A stretch of DNA of 64,000 bases from Prorocentrum cordatum (Eukaryota; Sar; Dinophyceae; Prorocentrales; Prorocentraceae): NCBI GenBank assembly GCA_963575745.1, contig CAUYUJ010009546.1, forward strand, positions 1-64,000, in the 5' to 3' direction. The position numbers were made by a program, and so were the translations under genes. Numbering within the stretch: the stretch's first letter is position 1; each line of letters opens with the position of its first letter. The notes below the pieces were generated by a model. It searched no databases. It saw only the letters and a list, made by a program, of their open reading frames with translations, and was not told where the DNA came from. This document shows, piece after piece, positions 19,352 through 29,984 of this stretch.

Positions 19352-20088
19352 TGTTTGGAGCGGTCGCCCAACGACCAGAACCATCCAGCAGAGGAGGGAT
19401 CGATGAAGACGAAGGCTGACCAGCCCAGAGCAACAATGCATTACGCATTGCACAGCGACCACCACATCTTCGATGAAAGCCTGAATGCAAAAATACGCTG
19501 AGTGTGCTCAACCCCGAAGACCGTCTGAACATAGCTCCTGTCTGTGCGCGTACTCTGCGGTGCCGATCGCCTGGGTCGTCTGGTAGATCAGTTGCCAGCG
19601 TCTGCCGTTTAACCAAGGATGAGCCGCTGCCTCGGAATATACGTCTCTGCTGTTTCTGTCAGGTGCCCAGAAAGCTTCGCAGCAGCATCCTCGGCGTCGC
19701 AGCCACGCACAAAAATCTCGCCGAGCAGTAGAAGAGGAAGCGTTGCACAGACCACTCCAAGCAGCGGCGCTGAGATGGCAGGGCTCACGAGCGAATGGCT
19801 CTGAGAAAGAAGCGCGCAACGAGACGCGGGCAAGGGCAATTCTGCGGCTGCTGACGTCCGGCAAAACCTTGCAAGCAACGCCAGACGAAACAACATCCGT
19901 AAAAAAACAAGATCCAACACATTAGCTCCACGAGTAGGCCGCCCCACCTTGTCCACCAGCCCCATTCCGCCGCTCCCGTGCTGCAGCTCCTTCCCCTCCA
20001 GGGCGTTGCTGTGCGAATGTAGTAACCACCGCTGATTCTGCGCATTCATATCCCCCACAATACCGCCAGGCGTCGCCATGTGGCGCAA
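19352..20088 (-). pseudogene. LINE-A endonuclease end and linker
   Basis: Minus frame with IVGDMNAQNQRWLLHS (the GDxN box of AP-type endonucleases), EGKELQ, GLVDKVGRPTRGANVLDLVF and TAETYIPRQRLI. A shifted frame then reads HPWLNGRRWQLI and SSIPPLLDGSGRWATAP, the linker before RT. LINE-B interrupts immediately after. Confidence 0.75.
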
Positions 20089-20652
20089 TCACTCCCATTC
20101 CGACTCCAAGGAGCGAACATACTCGATTTCACCATGGCAGGGGGGCGGTACCACACAGCGAACAGCATGGGTCCTTGATTTCTTGTGAATCACATGCCAA
20201 GTGCGTTCAAATTCAGAACAACCCAAGACGTGCACAATACTGGAAGCAAGCGATTCCGTCGCTAACAATAAGATGCCTCCTCCTTTCCTCCCACCCTGCC
20301 GGTCCAGACTGGATACCTGGCCGTAGCCATCAAAGACAATGTTGCAGAGAAGAAAGGGGCCCAAAAGAGTTTCAGTGCTGGCATGTGCACCCAGAGACCC
20401 AGTTTGCTGCACTCTGTCGTGCAACTCGGCACTCTGAGGAAAGAAACCGCGCAAGTTAACGTGCGTGATGGTGAAACATACATCTGCGACTGGCGACTCA
20501 AGTTCAGATTTCCGCGAGCTGTCGCCAGGAGGGCGTTTGGGAGCCAAATGGGCATTCCACAGTCGGCGCCTGCGCAAGAGAGCATCGTGGGAACGAGGAC
20601 CACGGCGACGAGCTCGTCGGGTCTCCATTTGGCGGGGCTGCTCTTCTGCCAT
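20089..20652 (-). pseudogene. LINE-A endonuclease, N-terminal part
   Basis: Minus frame with THVNLRGFFPQSAELHDRV, GYGQVSSLDRQGGRKGGGI, FERTWHVIHKKS and GEIEYVRSLESEWE, then an in-frame TGA. The next frame (19609-20088) continues in the same register, so the TGA is a point nonsense change. The pattern matches the first half of LINE AP-type endonucleases. Confidence 0.75.
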
Positions 20653-21607
20653 ATAATGGCTGACGGACCAAATATGTTGACTTAGCTTGAACTTGTATAC
20701 GTCATGTTGAAGAGCGGCCCCAAGCCACCCCTATGGGTTAGAGAGCTGGGCAAAAAAAAGTAAGGAAGTGCCCGTCACGTCGATCTGGCACTGTTTGAAA
20801 GCGACCACATTATTCACGATGACGCGCCGCTCCTTCGAGCCCTCCACCTTCCACAAGATCTTCGCGTTTTTTCCCGGAGGCGATGCCCGACTCCTTGTTC
20901 AAGCTCTCTGCCTTCCTCAGGGCGTCGTTCCGTTCTGCTGGTACTGTGCGCGGGCGGGCTTCACCAGGAGCACGGGGCCCTCGTTTTAAAGGTCAACCTT
21001 GGAGGCCTGAACGCGGGGCAGCAACGATTCAGCTATGTCAGGGCTGCAGAATTCGACCCACGATCCCTTGGGCAGTTCCTGGTTGTTGTAGGGGCCCGTC
21101 AAATCGTTGCCGAAACCCACTTGGCGGAACGAAGATACATGTGCGTGTTCAAGAATATTCTCCATCTCCTGGATCCTGGCCCCTCCAGCCACCCCGCGTA
21201 AGCGACGCGGCGGAACGCAGCAGGGTCGAGACGGCTCACGAAATCTCCTTGAAAGCCAGGGTTGAAGAGGAGGGATGCGAGGCTGAAGGAGGAGTGTCCT
21301 CGAGGTTGGACACGCGGACGTCGAGCTCGTGGACGAGATCCTGGATGGGGTCCACGACCTCCGGCACAGACGTCTTGAACCTCTTTCTGTGGGAGACGGC
21401 GAGCTCCTCCAGATCGCTCTTCAAGGCCATCTTGTCCATTTTGGCCGACAGGGCGCCGCTGGCCTGCAGGGTGGCAGGGTTGCCCTCGTCGCTGCGCGAA
21501 GCAGCCCCCGGGGGGCTGGATGCAGCCGCTACCGTTTCGGCCATGCGTTCAATCTTCTCGAGCATGGCCTTTTTCTCGGGATTGGGACGGGCCCGTTTTG
21601 CGTGCAT
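20653..21607 (-). pseudogene. LINE-A ORF1-like leader region
   Basis: The minus frame at 21236-21607 is rich in Ala, Ser, Glu and Lys with coiled-coil character (PEKKAMLEKIERMAETV; LVHELDVRVSNLED). A frame at 20986-21192 has ELPKGSWVEFCSPDIAESLL before a stop. Further minus sequence (20700-20980) resembles a degraded continuation to the endonuclease. This layout is usual upstream of EN in dinoflagellate LINEs; the nucleic-acid-binding role is inferred. Confidence 0.5.
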
Positions 21608-21835
21608 TCGCGAACGCCTCCAGAGGGTTCCTTTTTACCCTCCTTCATAGAACGATGCGGTGAAGAATCGGAAGGAGACAGGGATGTGAGGCCCCCTCTC
21701 GTCGTGTCAAAAATCACGACGTGATGTTGCCCGATGGAAATCCGTTGAAAGCGATGGTGACGCGTTGTAGCATGCATTCTGCGCTGGTTGGTTCAAGCAT
21801 GTATGTGCGGCAATGCGCGCGTCGGTGAGTCTGTA

Positions 21836-21880
21836 GTGTGTGTGTGTGTATGTGTGTGTGTGCGTGCGTGCGTGTGTGTG

Positions 21881-21918
<38 letters not shown>

Positions 21919-22012
21919 TGTGTGCGTCTGTGTGTGCGTGTGTGCGTGCGCGCGTCTGCGCGCGCGTGCGTGCGCGCGCGCGTGCGAGCGTGTTTGCGCG
22001 CATGCGTGCGTC
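21836..22012 (+). repeat. GT/TGCG microsatellite
   Basis: GT dinucleotides with GC interruptions (GTGCGTGCGTGT). Poly-Cys/Val and Thr/His frames on the two strands are artefacts. Confidence 0.9.
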
Positions 22013-22209
22013 CACAAACGTGGAAAGCATGCGTTTCGGAGACACCTGCGCGAAAGGTAATGACTTGGAGCGTAGTCGGTGTAGTCCACCATTGTTGCTG
22101 CCCGCCGATTGCACTCATTGGCGCCTCGGGAGAAAAGTGCGTCTGTATACCTGTCCGTGCCTGTGAAAGAAAGAGAGGGAGAGAGATCATCACGCGCATT
22201 CGTATATCT

Positions 22210-22960
22210 GTCCCTGCGCTGTGCTTCCGTTGGTTGGGCACGCCCGCCCCCCCCCTGCATGCGGTAGGCGCGCTGGCCAAACAGCGTGTCCAAAGCCTGT
22301 TTGGGCTCAGCCAGGGCGTCGAGCGCGCGGGCGCCCCTGCCGCGGCGCGGCGGCAGGCGCGGTGGGCCGGCGGCGCTCGTCGCTGGAAGGCGCCGGCCTG
22401 GTGGCCGCGACGGGCCGGGCGCCGTGGCCGCGCGGCGCGCCGCCTCGGAGCAGGGGGCGAGGTCTCGGAGGCCAGAGGGGACCTCTTCGACGACGCAGGC
22501 CTCGCGGGCGGCGATCTCCTCGCCGCGCTCTCGCGGCAGAAACACATAGACGGTGCTTGTGCCACAGACTGCATGTGTTTTTTGTTTTTCCGCGTTTTTT
22601 TGTGTGTGCGTGTGTGTTATTCCACAGATGGCCAGCCGCTCCCATCGAGCCGCTAGCCGTGGGGCGGTTCTGCTGCTGGGGGGGGCGCAGTGCCGTTTCG
22701 CGCGGTTGGCGCGGCGCGTGTCGGCGGCTGGCCTTCCCGCGCGGTCCGCGCGGGATCGCCGCCTTTCTCTTCGAGCGGCGCCTGCTGGGACTAATGAGCG
22801 CGGTCGACTGCGAAGCTGGAGCGGTCTCGGCCCAGTCCCTGATCCACCTGTGCACGGAGGCGCCCTGTCAGGTCGAGGAGGCGCCGCCCGGCTGCGCGGA
22901 GCTAGCGCGCGTCAACGACGGCGAGGAGCGCGACCTCATGCGGCTGCCGCGGGGGACTCG
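22210..22960. other. GC-rich open frames, unassigned
   Basis: All frames are long because the sequence is very GC-rich. A minus frame near 22545-22290 (FLPRERGEEIAAREACVVEE) and a plus frame near 22790-22960 (MSAVDCEAGAVSAQSLIHLC) have protein-like composition, but no family is recognised. The plus frame leads into the copia RT remnant and could be part of it. Confidence 0.3.
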
Positions 22961-22969
22961 GCGACTGCA

Positions 22970-24195
22970 GTGGGGCATTCTACCAGACGCCCCTGACGGA
23001 GGACAGGATCTTCTTGGGACCGCCACCCGAACCAGGAGCTTCAGCAGGTTACGCGTGGGAAGCGCCCTGCGCGTTCCCAGGATTCAAAAGGGCACCCAGG
23101 CACGGGTGGACTACCGCGCATTGGCGATGGAGCGGATGGGTCTTGATCGGCGGCGCTACGACGGCTGTCTTCTCATGAGGACCCAACGCAAGGTCAAGGC
23201 AGGACGTCGCGCCGATGACTTTCTCGTGGCTGCGCCCCGGGAGACAGTGGGCCAACTATTGGCGGAAAGGAGAATGAAACTTCGGCTTTCGGACGCGAGT
23301 AGATTAAGCATGCGGGTCCGCACGATCGAGGGCGGCTAGACCATCAAGGGTACTACGTCGCTGATTGAGGACGTGCTACTGGGAGCCCAGGTTGCACACA
23401 GCGAGACGCTCAGTCGTCCCAGAGACGAACACTCAGTTAAATCGATGGAAGACGACGAGCTCTTGAACGCAGCAGGCCACGGCGCGCACAGGTGGGCAGG
23501 TTATGACAACTATCAAGCCACAGGGCTGACATGCAACGCGGAGTTGGAGTGCTTTGCCGCGGCCTGGCGGCGCCAAGTAAGAGAGACCAGCGTTGGTTGA
23601 AGAAGATTGAACGGTGCGTGGCAGGGACCAAGGACGTAGAGTTGGTACTGCGGCCAGACAAGGACGCAGGCTTGGCAGACAACGAGGGCGACTGGTGCGC
23701 TGTGTTGCAGTGGGCACGGCGTCAGGGCGGCGTGGCCTTGAGCTCGCTGGAAAGCGAGCTGTGCGCAGTCGGATTTGGACTGGCATCGCTGACTTGCGAT
23801 CCGCATGAGTGCGCGACGACTGTCCTGGCGGGCGAGACCGGCAGCGCACTGCACATTGCGAAGAAGAGAGGACTTGCTAAGAGAAATCATATGCCGAGAT
23901 TAAGGTCCTTTATTTGCAGCAGTGGCGCAAACAGAAGCACCTGGAGTCCGACAATATCCACGCGGACGACAGCGAAGCAGACATGCTGACGAAGCCGACT
24001 ACCCAGAAGCAGCTCGTGAATTTTTCTCACAGCGCAGGTTCAGTAGGCGGACTGTTCCGCCCTGTTGTCGACGACGAACTAGCAAAGGCAGCCCGGACAT
24101 TCTGCAGCAAGAAAAAAGTCTTGAGCGAGGAGGGTGGCGATGGAACACCACTCGGGGTATCGATGAAGATCGAATACAAGACTCACTTAAGATAA
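22970..24195 (+). pseudogene. Ty1/copia polyprotein remnant (RT and RNase H)
   Basis: Plus-strand pieces in shifting frames. FYQTPLTEDRIFLGPPPEP (about 22980) matches the RT block where an aromatic side chain is followed by a PP-E loop. MGLDRRRYDGCLL then RRADDFLV (about 23130-23230) corresponds to the catalytic (H)VDD box with the V changed to A. RDQRWLKKIERCVAGTKD, then GVALSSLESELCAVGF and HIAKKRGLAKRNHM (23590-23900), is the copia RNase H. DNIHADDSEADMLTKPT (about 23950) is the conserved ADxxTK end. Frameshifts and the altered catalytic box indicate a dead copy. No LTRs recognised. Confidence 0.7.
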
Positions 24196-24611
24196 GCAGT
24201 CAAACAGGCAAGGAGCCTGGAAGAGGGTGTTCCTGGGCTCGTCCAGAAGTACGCTCGAGTAGACAACCTTCCACCGTAATAGTAACTGCACAAGAAATGG
24301 GAAATGCTGACAAAACCAGATACAGGACTGACGGCGAGGCCAACGCGCCTTGCCCAACCGAGTTTTCCCAGATATTTCCTTACGATCCCCAGGCCTACAG
24401 GCCTGGCGGAATCGTGAGAGGTAATGTGTAACGCGTAGGAGACTGGAGGCATGCATGGCCGAGGGTGGATGCATTGCATGAAACGGTGAAGGTGGTCGCG
24501 TAGAAGTAAGCCAGTGATACTGGTGCGATACAGCGTTGAGACCTTCATTGTGTAAGTGCGTGCGCGATCCGCAGTCTCTTCGGCGCGAAAGCGTCACTGG
24601 GGACTGCCTCT

Positions 24612-24672
24612 TCATCCCAGGTCGTTTCTTGACGGTCCGGGGGCCTCGTGAGGCCCCCCAGAGGCCGGAATC
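24612..24672 (-). repeat. GACGGTCC family copy
   Basis: CTTCATCCCAGGTCGTTTCT, then TGACGGTCCGGGGGCC and CAGAGGCCGGAA. Also contains the self-complementary GGGGGCCTCGTGAGGCCCCC. Confidence 0.6.
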
Positions 24673-24689
24673 ATTGCACATTTCAAAGG

Positions 24690-25795
24690 CCCTGTAAGAG
24701 ATATCTGAACATTTTGTTTCGTTGCTCTTTTCCTCAGCGGCAGGGGCATTCCAACGGGCCCATCGGTATCCAACATTCGCCCCTTCGATCTTGTGTGTTT
24801 ACACGGTTTGAAAGGTCATTGGATGCGGTTCGATTCATACATATGTATATGCCTATATATATATATGAATACTGTGGAAGTAGTGATGATCAGGTCGGTT
24901 TGTACGTATATTATATATGATCAGATACGCGCACGATGTTGCCATGCTAATTTTAGTGCCCGGTCCAGTTTTAGATATGAATGCATTTGTAGATATACAC
25001 AAATGACCGCTGGAAAACCAATCCAGACAACATACATGCGAATAGATACGGCGCCATGTCCACAATGCCACGCCGAGTCCGCGCAACGACCACGAGCACG
25101 GATACCATTGCAAATGACGGTCAGGACGACGACGATGGGGCGGAACGAAGAATAGGAGGGATAGAGAGGGGTTATGGTGGACGAGCAGAACGATTACGAG
25201 GACCAGCGCGACGGAGAAATGGAGTCCCTTTTACTCCCTCGCGCGACGTCCTCTCGCTTTCGCGCAATGTCATACCCTCCAGTTCCTTCCCTATTGCCGC
25301 CACCCTCCGTGTCATTATTGCTCTCCTGTTTTATCCCTTTTTCCACCTCTTGGCTCCCGCCCCTCTTGCCCCATCGTACCGTCGTCGTCAATTTCACCGC
25401 CACCCATCCTAAAACGTCCTCGTTGCTTCTCGCACTTGTTTGCCCACGTCACCAGCGCCCCGCACCAATCCCTTCGCTCTGAAACTCTCGATCTGATGTA
25501 TCCTCCCCCACGCCCGCCTCCTCCTCGCTCCTCGTTATCCCTCCTCCCTCCTCGTCCTTCTCCTCTCCCTCATCTTCCCCCCGATTCTCCGTTTCCTCAT
25601 ATTTCCATCCAGAATCATATGTCGTTCTTTTGTATCATTAATGTCCCTATTTCTCCTCTGTGTCCTCCTGACCTCATCGTTCGTTTCCTCACTCATCCTC
25701 GCTACGGTTTCCTCTCAATCCCCCCCAGATTGATCATTACTGCGCTTATCTTCGCTCCGAGAGCAACACCCAAGGCGTCCATTCTGACCACGTAA
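24690..25795. other. AT-richer then pyrimidine-rich DNA, no gene seen
   Basis: 24690-25060 is AT-richer with short TATATA runs. 25180-25790 is enriched in CCTC and TCC on the plus strand. No coding family, RNA gene or clear repeat unit. Confidence 0.5.
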
Positions 25796-25970
25796 GGTTC
25801 GAACAGATACTGTGCGACAGCTGCTTTCTTGGAAAACTAGGTACCAACATATTTCTTTTTAGAAGAGATGCTGCGGACACAGTTTTTCAATTTGTTCATA
25901 CATTTAAACAATAGACATGGTTGGATACTTAGGCGCTCTCGTGCAGACCAGGCGACGCACCTTCTATATA

Positions 25971-25994
25971 CATATATATATATATATATATATC
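25971..25994. repeat. TA dinucleotide run
   Basis: About ten TA units ending ATATATCGG, next to the junction with more GC-rich DNA. Confidence 0.8.
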
Positions 25995-26140
25995 GGAGGT
26001 GAGGGGGTGAGATCGAAGTGGAACGGAGAGCCCCCCTACCGGGAAATCGATTTCGGTTTCGTGTTCGTGCGTGCCGTGCGTGCGGGCGAGGCGAAGCTGC
26101 GTGGGCGGGCGAGAGGAAAGTCTCCTGTGGCTGAGGCGCG

Positions 26141-26327
26141 GCCGGACCAAATGATTCTCCACCGGGCGGCCGGTGGCGCGCGGTGTCCCGCCGGTGTCCC
26201 GCCGGTGTCCCGTCGGTGTCCCTGTGGCTGAGGCGCGGCCGGACCAAATGTGTCTCTTCCGGGTGGCCGGTGGCGCGCGGTGTCCCGCCGGTGTCCCGTC
26301 GGTGTCCCGTCGGTGTCCCGACAGTGA
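26141..26327 (+). repeat. 11-bp GGTGTCCCGYC minisatellite, two blocks
   Basis: A block with GGCGCGGCCGGACCAAATG followed by three to four GGTGTCCCG(C/T)C units occurs at about 26137-26222 and again at about 26230-26325. Confidence 0.8.
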
Positions 26328-26335
26328 TGGTCCCC

Positions 26336-26392
26336 GATGATTATGATGATGGTGATGATGATGGTGATGATGATGATGATGTTGATGATGGC

Positions 26393-26426
<34 letters not shown>

Positions 26427-26637
26427 TTGATGTTGATAATGATGATGACGTCGATTGTGAGATCGATTGTGAGATCGATAGTGAGATCGACAGTGAGACC
26501 GAATGTGAGACCGAATGTGAGATCGATTGTGAGATCGATTGTGAGATCGATAGTGAGATCGATAGCGAGATCGACAGTGATATCGATAGTGAGATCGAAT
26601 GTGAGATCGATTGTGAGATCGATATGTTGATGATGGC

Positions 26638-26683
<46 letters not shown>

Positions 26684-26684
26684 T

Positions 26685-26726
<42 letters not shown>

Positions 26727-26917
26727 CGTCGATTGTGAGATCGATTGTGAGATCAATAGTGGTATCGACAGTGAGACCGAATGTGAGACCGAATGTGAGA
26801 TCGATTGTGAGATCGATTGTGAGATCGATAGTGAGATCGATAGCGAGATCGATAGTGATATTGATAGTGAGATCGAATGTGAGATCGATTGTGAGATCGA
26901 TAGCGAGATCGATTGAG
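26336..26917 (+). repeat. Duplicated composite: GAT array plus 12-bp array
   Basis: A GAT array (26336-26448) is followed by 12-bp units GAGATCGATTGT/GAGATCGATAGT (26449-26622). The pair repeats: GAT array (26624-26725) and 12-bp array (26726-26916). The order of unit variants in the two 12-bp blocks is nearly identical, so the block was duplicated as a ~277-bp whole. No frame contains a real gene. Confidence 0.9.
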
Positions 26918-27139
26918 TGAGACGTTGGTTCCCCCTCCCCCTCACCTCCCTATCACCCGCAGGGTGGTCGTATAGGTATATATGTGTGTGTATACACACA
27001 CGTGGCGCCCGTGGCAGAAACAAGTGGTACGAATGGCTTGTCGCCTGCACCAGGGCGCGATCGCATTCAAACCGCATTCGAAATAATTATGTATGTCTTG
27101 CAGATATGTCGCCCTGATTTTTCACGGCGCGAGGGGTTC

Positions 27140-27370
27140 TGTGCATGACCCATTCCGATTCAATCGATCTGGTTCGACGACGAGTTTATTTGGATCTATC
27201 CGATTCGGTTTCGATTTCTTGGCGATCCGATGCGGCCTGATGTTTGCGCAGCGCGGTGTTGCATCTGGGCACAGAGAAATTCGATTCGACCCCGACTCCG
27301 TGGTGATACGGTCCGATCCGACGCGGCATTCCGATTCGATCCGATTTCACGATGCGATGCTGACTGATCC
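27140..27370 (+). repeat. GATTCGAT-rich dispersed repeat, copy 1
   Basis: Many GATTCGAT/GATCCGAT words. GATGCGGCCTGATGTTTGC, GCGCGGT and TGCATC.GG at 27227-27275 match 62190-62235 in order, indicating a shared element. Confidence 0.55.
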
Positions 27371-27639
27371 TGGAGAGGTCATGAGGGGCGCAGTGGCGGC
27401 TGGCAGGAACCAGGAGGGAGAGAAGGAGGAGGAGGAGGAGGAGGAAATCTTCTGGTTTCCCAAGGAGGATTGGGGATTAGCGGCAGGTGTGATCCTGGCG
27501 GGGGACTGGCCATGCGCCCTTTCGGGGGGGGGGAGGGGTCCTTGCTAGATAGTGACCCTGACGCTTCCCCCCTTGCTCTTCTTTCAGCAGTCCCTTCGAT
27601 CATGCATTGGTGGCATGAAGAGAGAGCCACTGAACAAAA

Positions 27640-27815
27640 AATGAGAAGGAGGAGGAGTAGGAGAAGGAGGAGGAGGAGGAACGAGTGAAAAGAGGAAGTA
27701 GGAGGGAAACAACAAGGAGGATGAGGAGGAGGAGGAGAATGAGGGAGGAGGAGGAGGGAGGAGGGAGGGAGGAGGAGGAAGGAGGAGGAGGAGGAGGAGG
27801 CAAGAGGAGCAGCAG
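27640..27815 (+). repeat. GGA array
   Basis: GGAGGA with GGGAGG interruptions. The flank (27815-28010) is GC-rich with no recognised protein. Confidence 0.85.
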
Positions 27816-28016
27816 GAGGTACCGCAGAACACCGCGCGCCACGCCCCGCGCCGAAGAGCACCCCCCTCTTGCTCGAAAGCCGAGGGAGGCCGCCGCTCGT
27901 CTCCGCTGTGGGCCGCCCCGCCCCGCGGTGGGACGTGCCGGGATGCCGTCTGCGGAGGCGCGCGCGCGCGTCGCGGGGAGATGTCTCTGTTGCGCGCAAG
28001 AGGGAGCCTTCGCCGA

Positions 28017-28140
28017 AGTGACCTTTGGTGCGGGTGCGCAGGGCCCCCCCCAAGATTGGCCTGCACGCGCAGATTGCCCCCCCCCCCCCCCCCGCCCCCT
28101 CAACACCGCGGCCCCCGAGAGCCGCGCACCAGAGGTCACT
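28017..28140. mobile_element. Foldback element AGTGACC, copy A
   Basis: AGTGACCTTTGGTGCGGG (28017-28034) is complementary to CCGCGCACCAGAGGTCACT (28122-28140) with few mismatches. The interior is a long C run plus GC-rich DNA and encodes nothing. The same arms occur at 35043-35167. Confidence 0.65.
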
Positions 28141-28194
28141 CTTGCCCCTGGGGGCACTCCTGCATGTAGCCGGTGGTTGTGAGAGAGTGACAGG

Positions 28195-28440
28195 TCGAAG
28201 AAGAACAAACAATTGCGCATACATGCGGTCGGGAACCTCTGCGTCAGCATGTCGCTCTTCACCGGCCCTGGCCCAGCGCTCATCGGCGCGACGCGATCTC
28301 CATCTCGTGGTCTCCAGGCGCCTGCGTGCCGAGTCTTCTCTCAGCTTTCCCGCCGTGCAGAGCGGAGCGACACGCTGTCGACTCGCAGGGCATGGCGTGT
28401 CGCCTGGGCCGCCGCCGGGACACGCTGCGCAAAAGCTCCA
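28195..28440 (+). repeat. Dispersed repeat, copy 1 (pair at 40.9 kb)
   Basis: GCGCGACGCG, TCTTCTCTCAGC, TCCCGCC, GAGCGGAGC, GGCATGGCGT and GGGCCGCCGCCG occur in the same order as at about 40968-41105, with similar spacing but many changes. Confidence 0.45.
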
Positions 28441-28495
28441 AACCGTAAACTTCCGGAGGTCCGCGCGCATTTCTCAAGCAGTGGCGAAGCGTCCT

Positions 28496-28663
28496 GGCGT
28501 GCCTATAGGCCTACCAATCAATGTTCTAAGAATTGTTCACGACATGTTCTTAGAACATTTCTGGCTCAGCCTGTTTTGTTTTAACACATCGAGTTTATGT
28601 TCTCAGAACATTGTTTTTGTTCGTAGAACATTTGTGTGTTCGTGGTAGGCCTATAGGAATGCC
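28496..28663. mobile_element. Small TIR element with four internal palindromes
   Basis: CCTATAGGCCTACCA (28502-28516) and TGGTAGGCCTATAGG (28643-28657) are perfect 15-bp terminal inverted repeats; outer GGC/GCC trinucleotides extend the match. The interior is AT-rich and carries TGTTCTNAGAACA-type palindromes near 28522, 28545, 28599 and 28618 (the first and last imperfect). No ORF. It sits 30 bp upstream of three-way-junction copy 3. Confidence 0.75.
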
Positions 28664-28694
28664 GGGACTGTCGGTCCCTGCTCTATTTTTTTTT

Positions 28695-28835
28695 ATCTGC
28701 GCTGGACACCCTCGGGCGGCGCCTCCGGTGCCGCCCCTGGCGCGCTCCACGCGCCAGGGAAGGGTGTCCGGCGCTGAGCTACGAGATTCGCGCGGATCTG
28801 CAGCAGTTTATGCTGGTGCAGTTATCGAGGGCGCT
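28695..28835 (+). mobile_element. Three-way-junction palindromic element, copy 3
   Basis: Arms GCGCTGGACACCCT (28699-28712) and AGGGTGTCCGGCGC (about 28761-28774) pair at 13 of 14 positions. Inner hairpins: GGCGGCGCC-TCC-GGTGCCGCC and CTGGCGCG-CTCCA-CGCGCCAG. Tail ATTCGCGCGGATCTGCAGC and GTGCAGTTATCGAG matches tails of copies 1 and 4. A T run precedes the element. Confidence 0.8.
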
Positions 28836-28837
28836 TG

Positions 28838-28965
28838 CGGCGAATCACCCCCGCCCCCTGCCTCATGGAATCGCCCGTGTGGCCGAGCGTTGTGGCAAGA
28901 GCTGTGTCAAGCTATCTGACCATGTGTTCCCCAAACAGTTGTGGAAATTAAACACTTGGGGCAGG
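28838..28965 (+). repeat. Array-module header, copy 1 (diverged)
   Basis: GCGAATCACC, CCCCCTGCC, TGTGGCCGA, CAAGCTATCTGACCATGTG and TTCCCC occur in order, matching the headers at 31545-31685 and 33100-33245. Confidence 0.6.
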
Positions 28966-29044
28966 ATGGCGGGGAAGATCAGGAGTTGGAGGAGGGGGAG
29001 CAGGAGGAGGAGGAGAAGGAGGAGGATGAGGCGGAAGGGAGGGG

Positions 29045-29830
29045 GTATCTTGGGAGCCTCTGGGGGTCACTCTTAGGGCCTCCTGGGAGCTTCCCGGGAG
29101 TCTCTTGGAAGGATCCTGGGGGGCCTTCTTGGTCCTCTTGGGGGGCCGTCTTGAGCCCTCTCTGGGTCGACTTGGGGCCCGGGGCCCTCTTGGGGTGCTC
29201 CAGGGCCGTCTTGGCGGCCATCTTGGGCACCTTGGAGGCCTCTTGGGCCATGTTGGGGCCCTCCTGGGGCCGTCTTGAGGGCATCTTGGGCCGTTCTGGG
29301 GCCATCCTGGAGTCCCCTTGGGCGAACTTTGGGGGCGGTTGGGCCGTCTCGGGCCGTCAGAAGGCCGACAAGAAGCAAATGCCAAAATCCTTCAAACACC
29401 TACGGGAAATCAATGATGCTGGCCTCTTCGGGCCTTTCTGGAGGTCCTCTTGAAGGCCGTTGTGGCCGTGTTGGAGGCCTCTTGGGGGCCTCTTGGGCCG
29501 TCTTGAGGCGGTCTTGGAGGCCTCTTAGGCCGTCTTGGGCCACTCTCTGGGAGCATCGGAAAGCCGAAATGGCGAGAACGCTAAAATCCATCATACACCA
29601 ATGGCAAATCAATGATTTTGACTTCTCGGGCCCTTCTTGGGAGGCCTCCTGGAGGCTTCTTCAAGAGTCTTGGACGCCTCTGGGCCGTCTTGGAGCCCAT
29701 CTTGAACCCTCTTGGGCCATCTTCAAAGCCATCTTGGACCATCTTGGGCGAACTTGGAAGCCATCTTGGGTTATCTGGGCCCTCTTGGAGGCTATCTTGA
29801 GTCGTCGTGGAGACTTGTTTCCGGACTGCT
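29045..29830 (+). repeat. CTTGGGCC-type degenerate minisatellite, block 1
   Basis: Units of roughly 10-15 bp, such as CTCTTGGGGCC and GTCTTGGAGGCC. Two ~60-bp spacers with GAAGC..ATGCCAAAATCC and AAATCAATGAT (29360-29420 and 29560-29620) recur at regular places in the later blocks. Trp/Gly/Leu-rich frames are artefacts. Confidence 0.8.
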
Positions 29831-29984
29831 CGTTTAGGCGCCTTCGGAGTGGCCGGCGGGATCAGCCGAAGCCACAGGGGGAGTTCTTCTGGATAATAAC
29901 CTCGACGCGGGGCTCCCCATATGTGCATCTCATTCTCTTGGTACGTCTTTCTCTTGATATCTGTCAATGAGCGCCTGTGTGCGA

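Larger units (their letters stand above)
15965..21610 (-). mobile_element. LINE-A: degenerate EN-RT non-LTR retrotransposon
   Basis: A minus-strand element read from about 21610 down to 15965: an ORF1-like leader, an AP-type endonuclease, a linker, reverse transcriptase and a C-terminal region. The family copies itself by endonuclease nicking and target-primed reverse transcription. This copy is dead: in-frame stops (for example near 20089 and 18216), frameshifts (near 17870 and in the C-terminal part) and two nested insertions (16977-17667 and 18280-19351). Removing the insertions leaves roughly 3.9 kb. Exact ends are not visible; no poly-A or target-site duplication was found for this outer element. 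Confidence 0.8.

Noticed and set aside
20310-20335. Spliced-leader-like CCGTAGCCAT
   Set aside because: Only ten bases match the start of the dinoflagellate spliced leader; the rest differs, and it lies inside LINE-A coding sequence.
22286-22574. Possible exon on either strand near the GT microsatellite
   Set aside because: Both strands open, cannot choose a strand, no family.
26183-27077. Large acidic (plus) or RSH/ISLS-repeat (minus) proteins
   Set aside because: 12-bp and GAT arrays without stops explain them fully.
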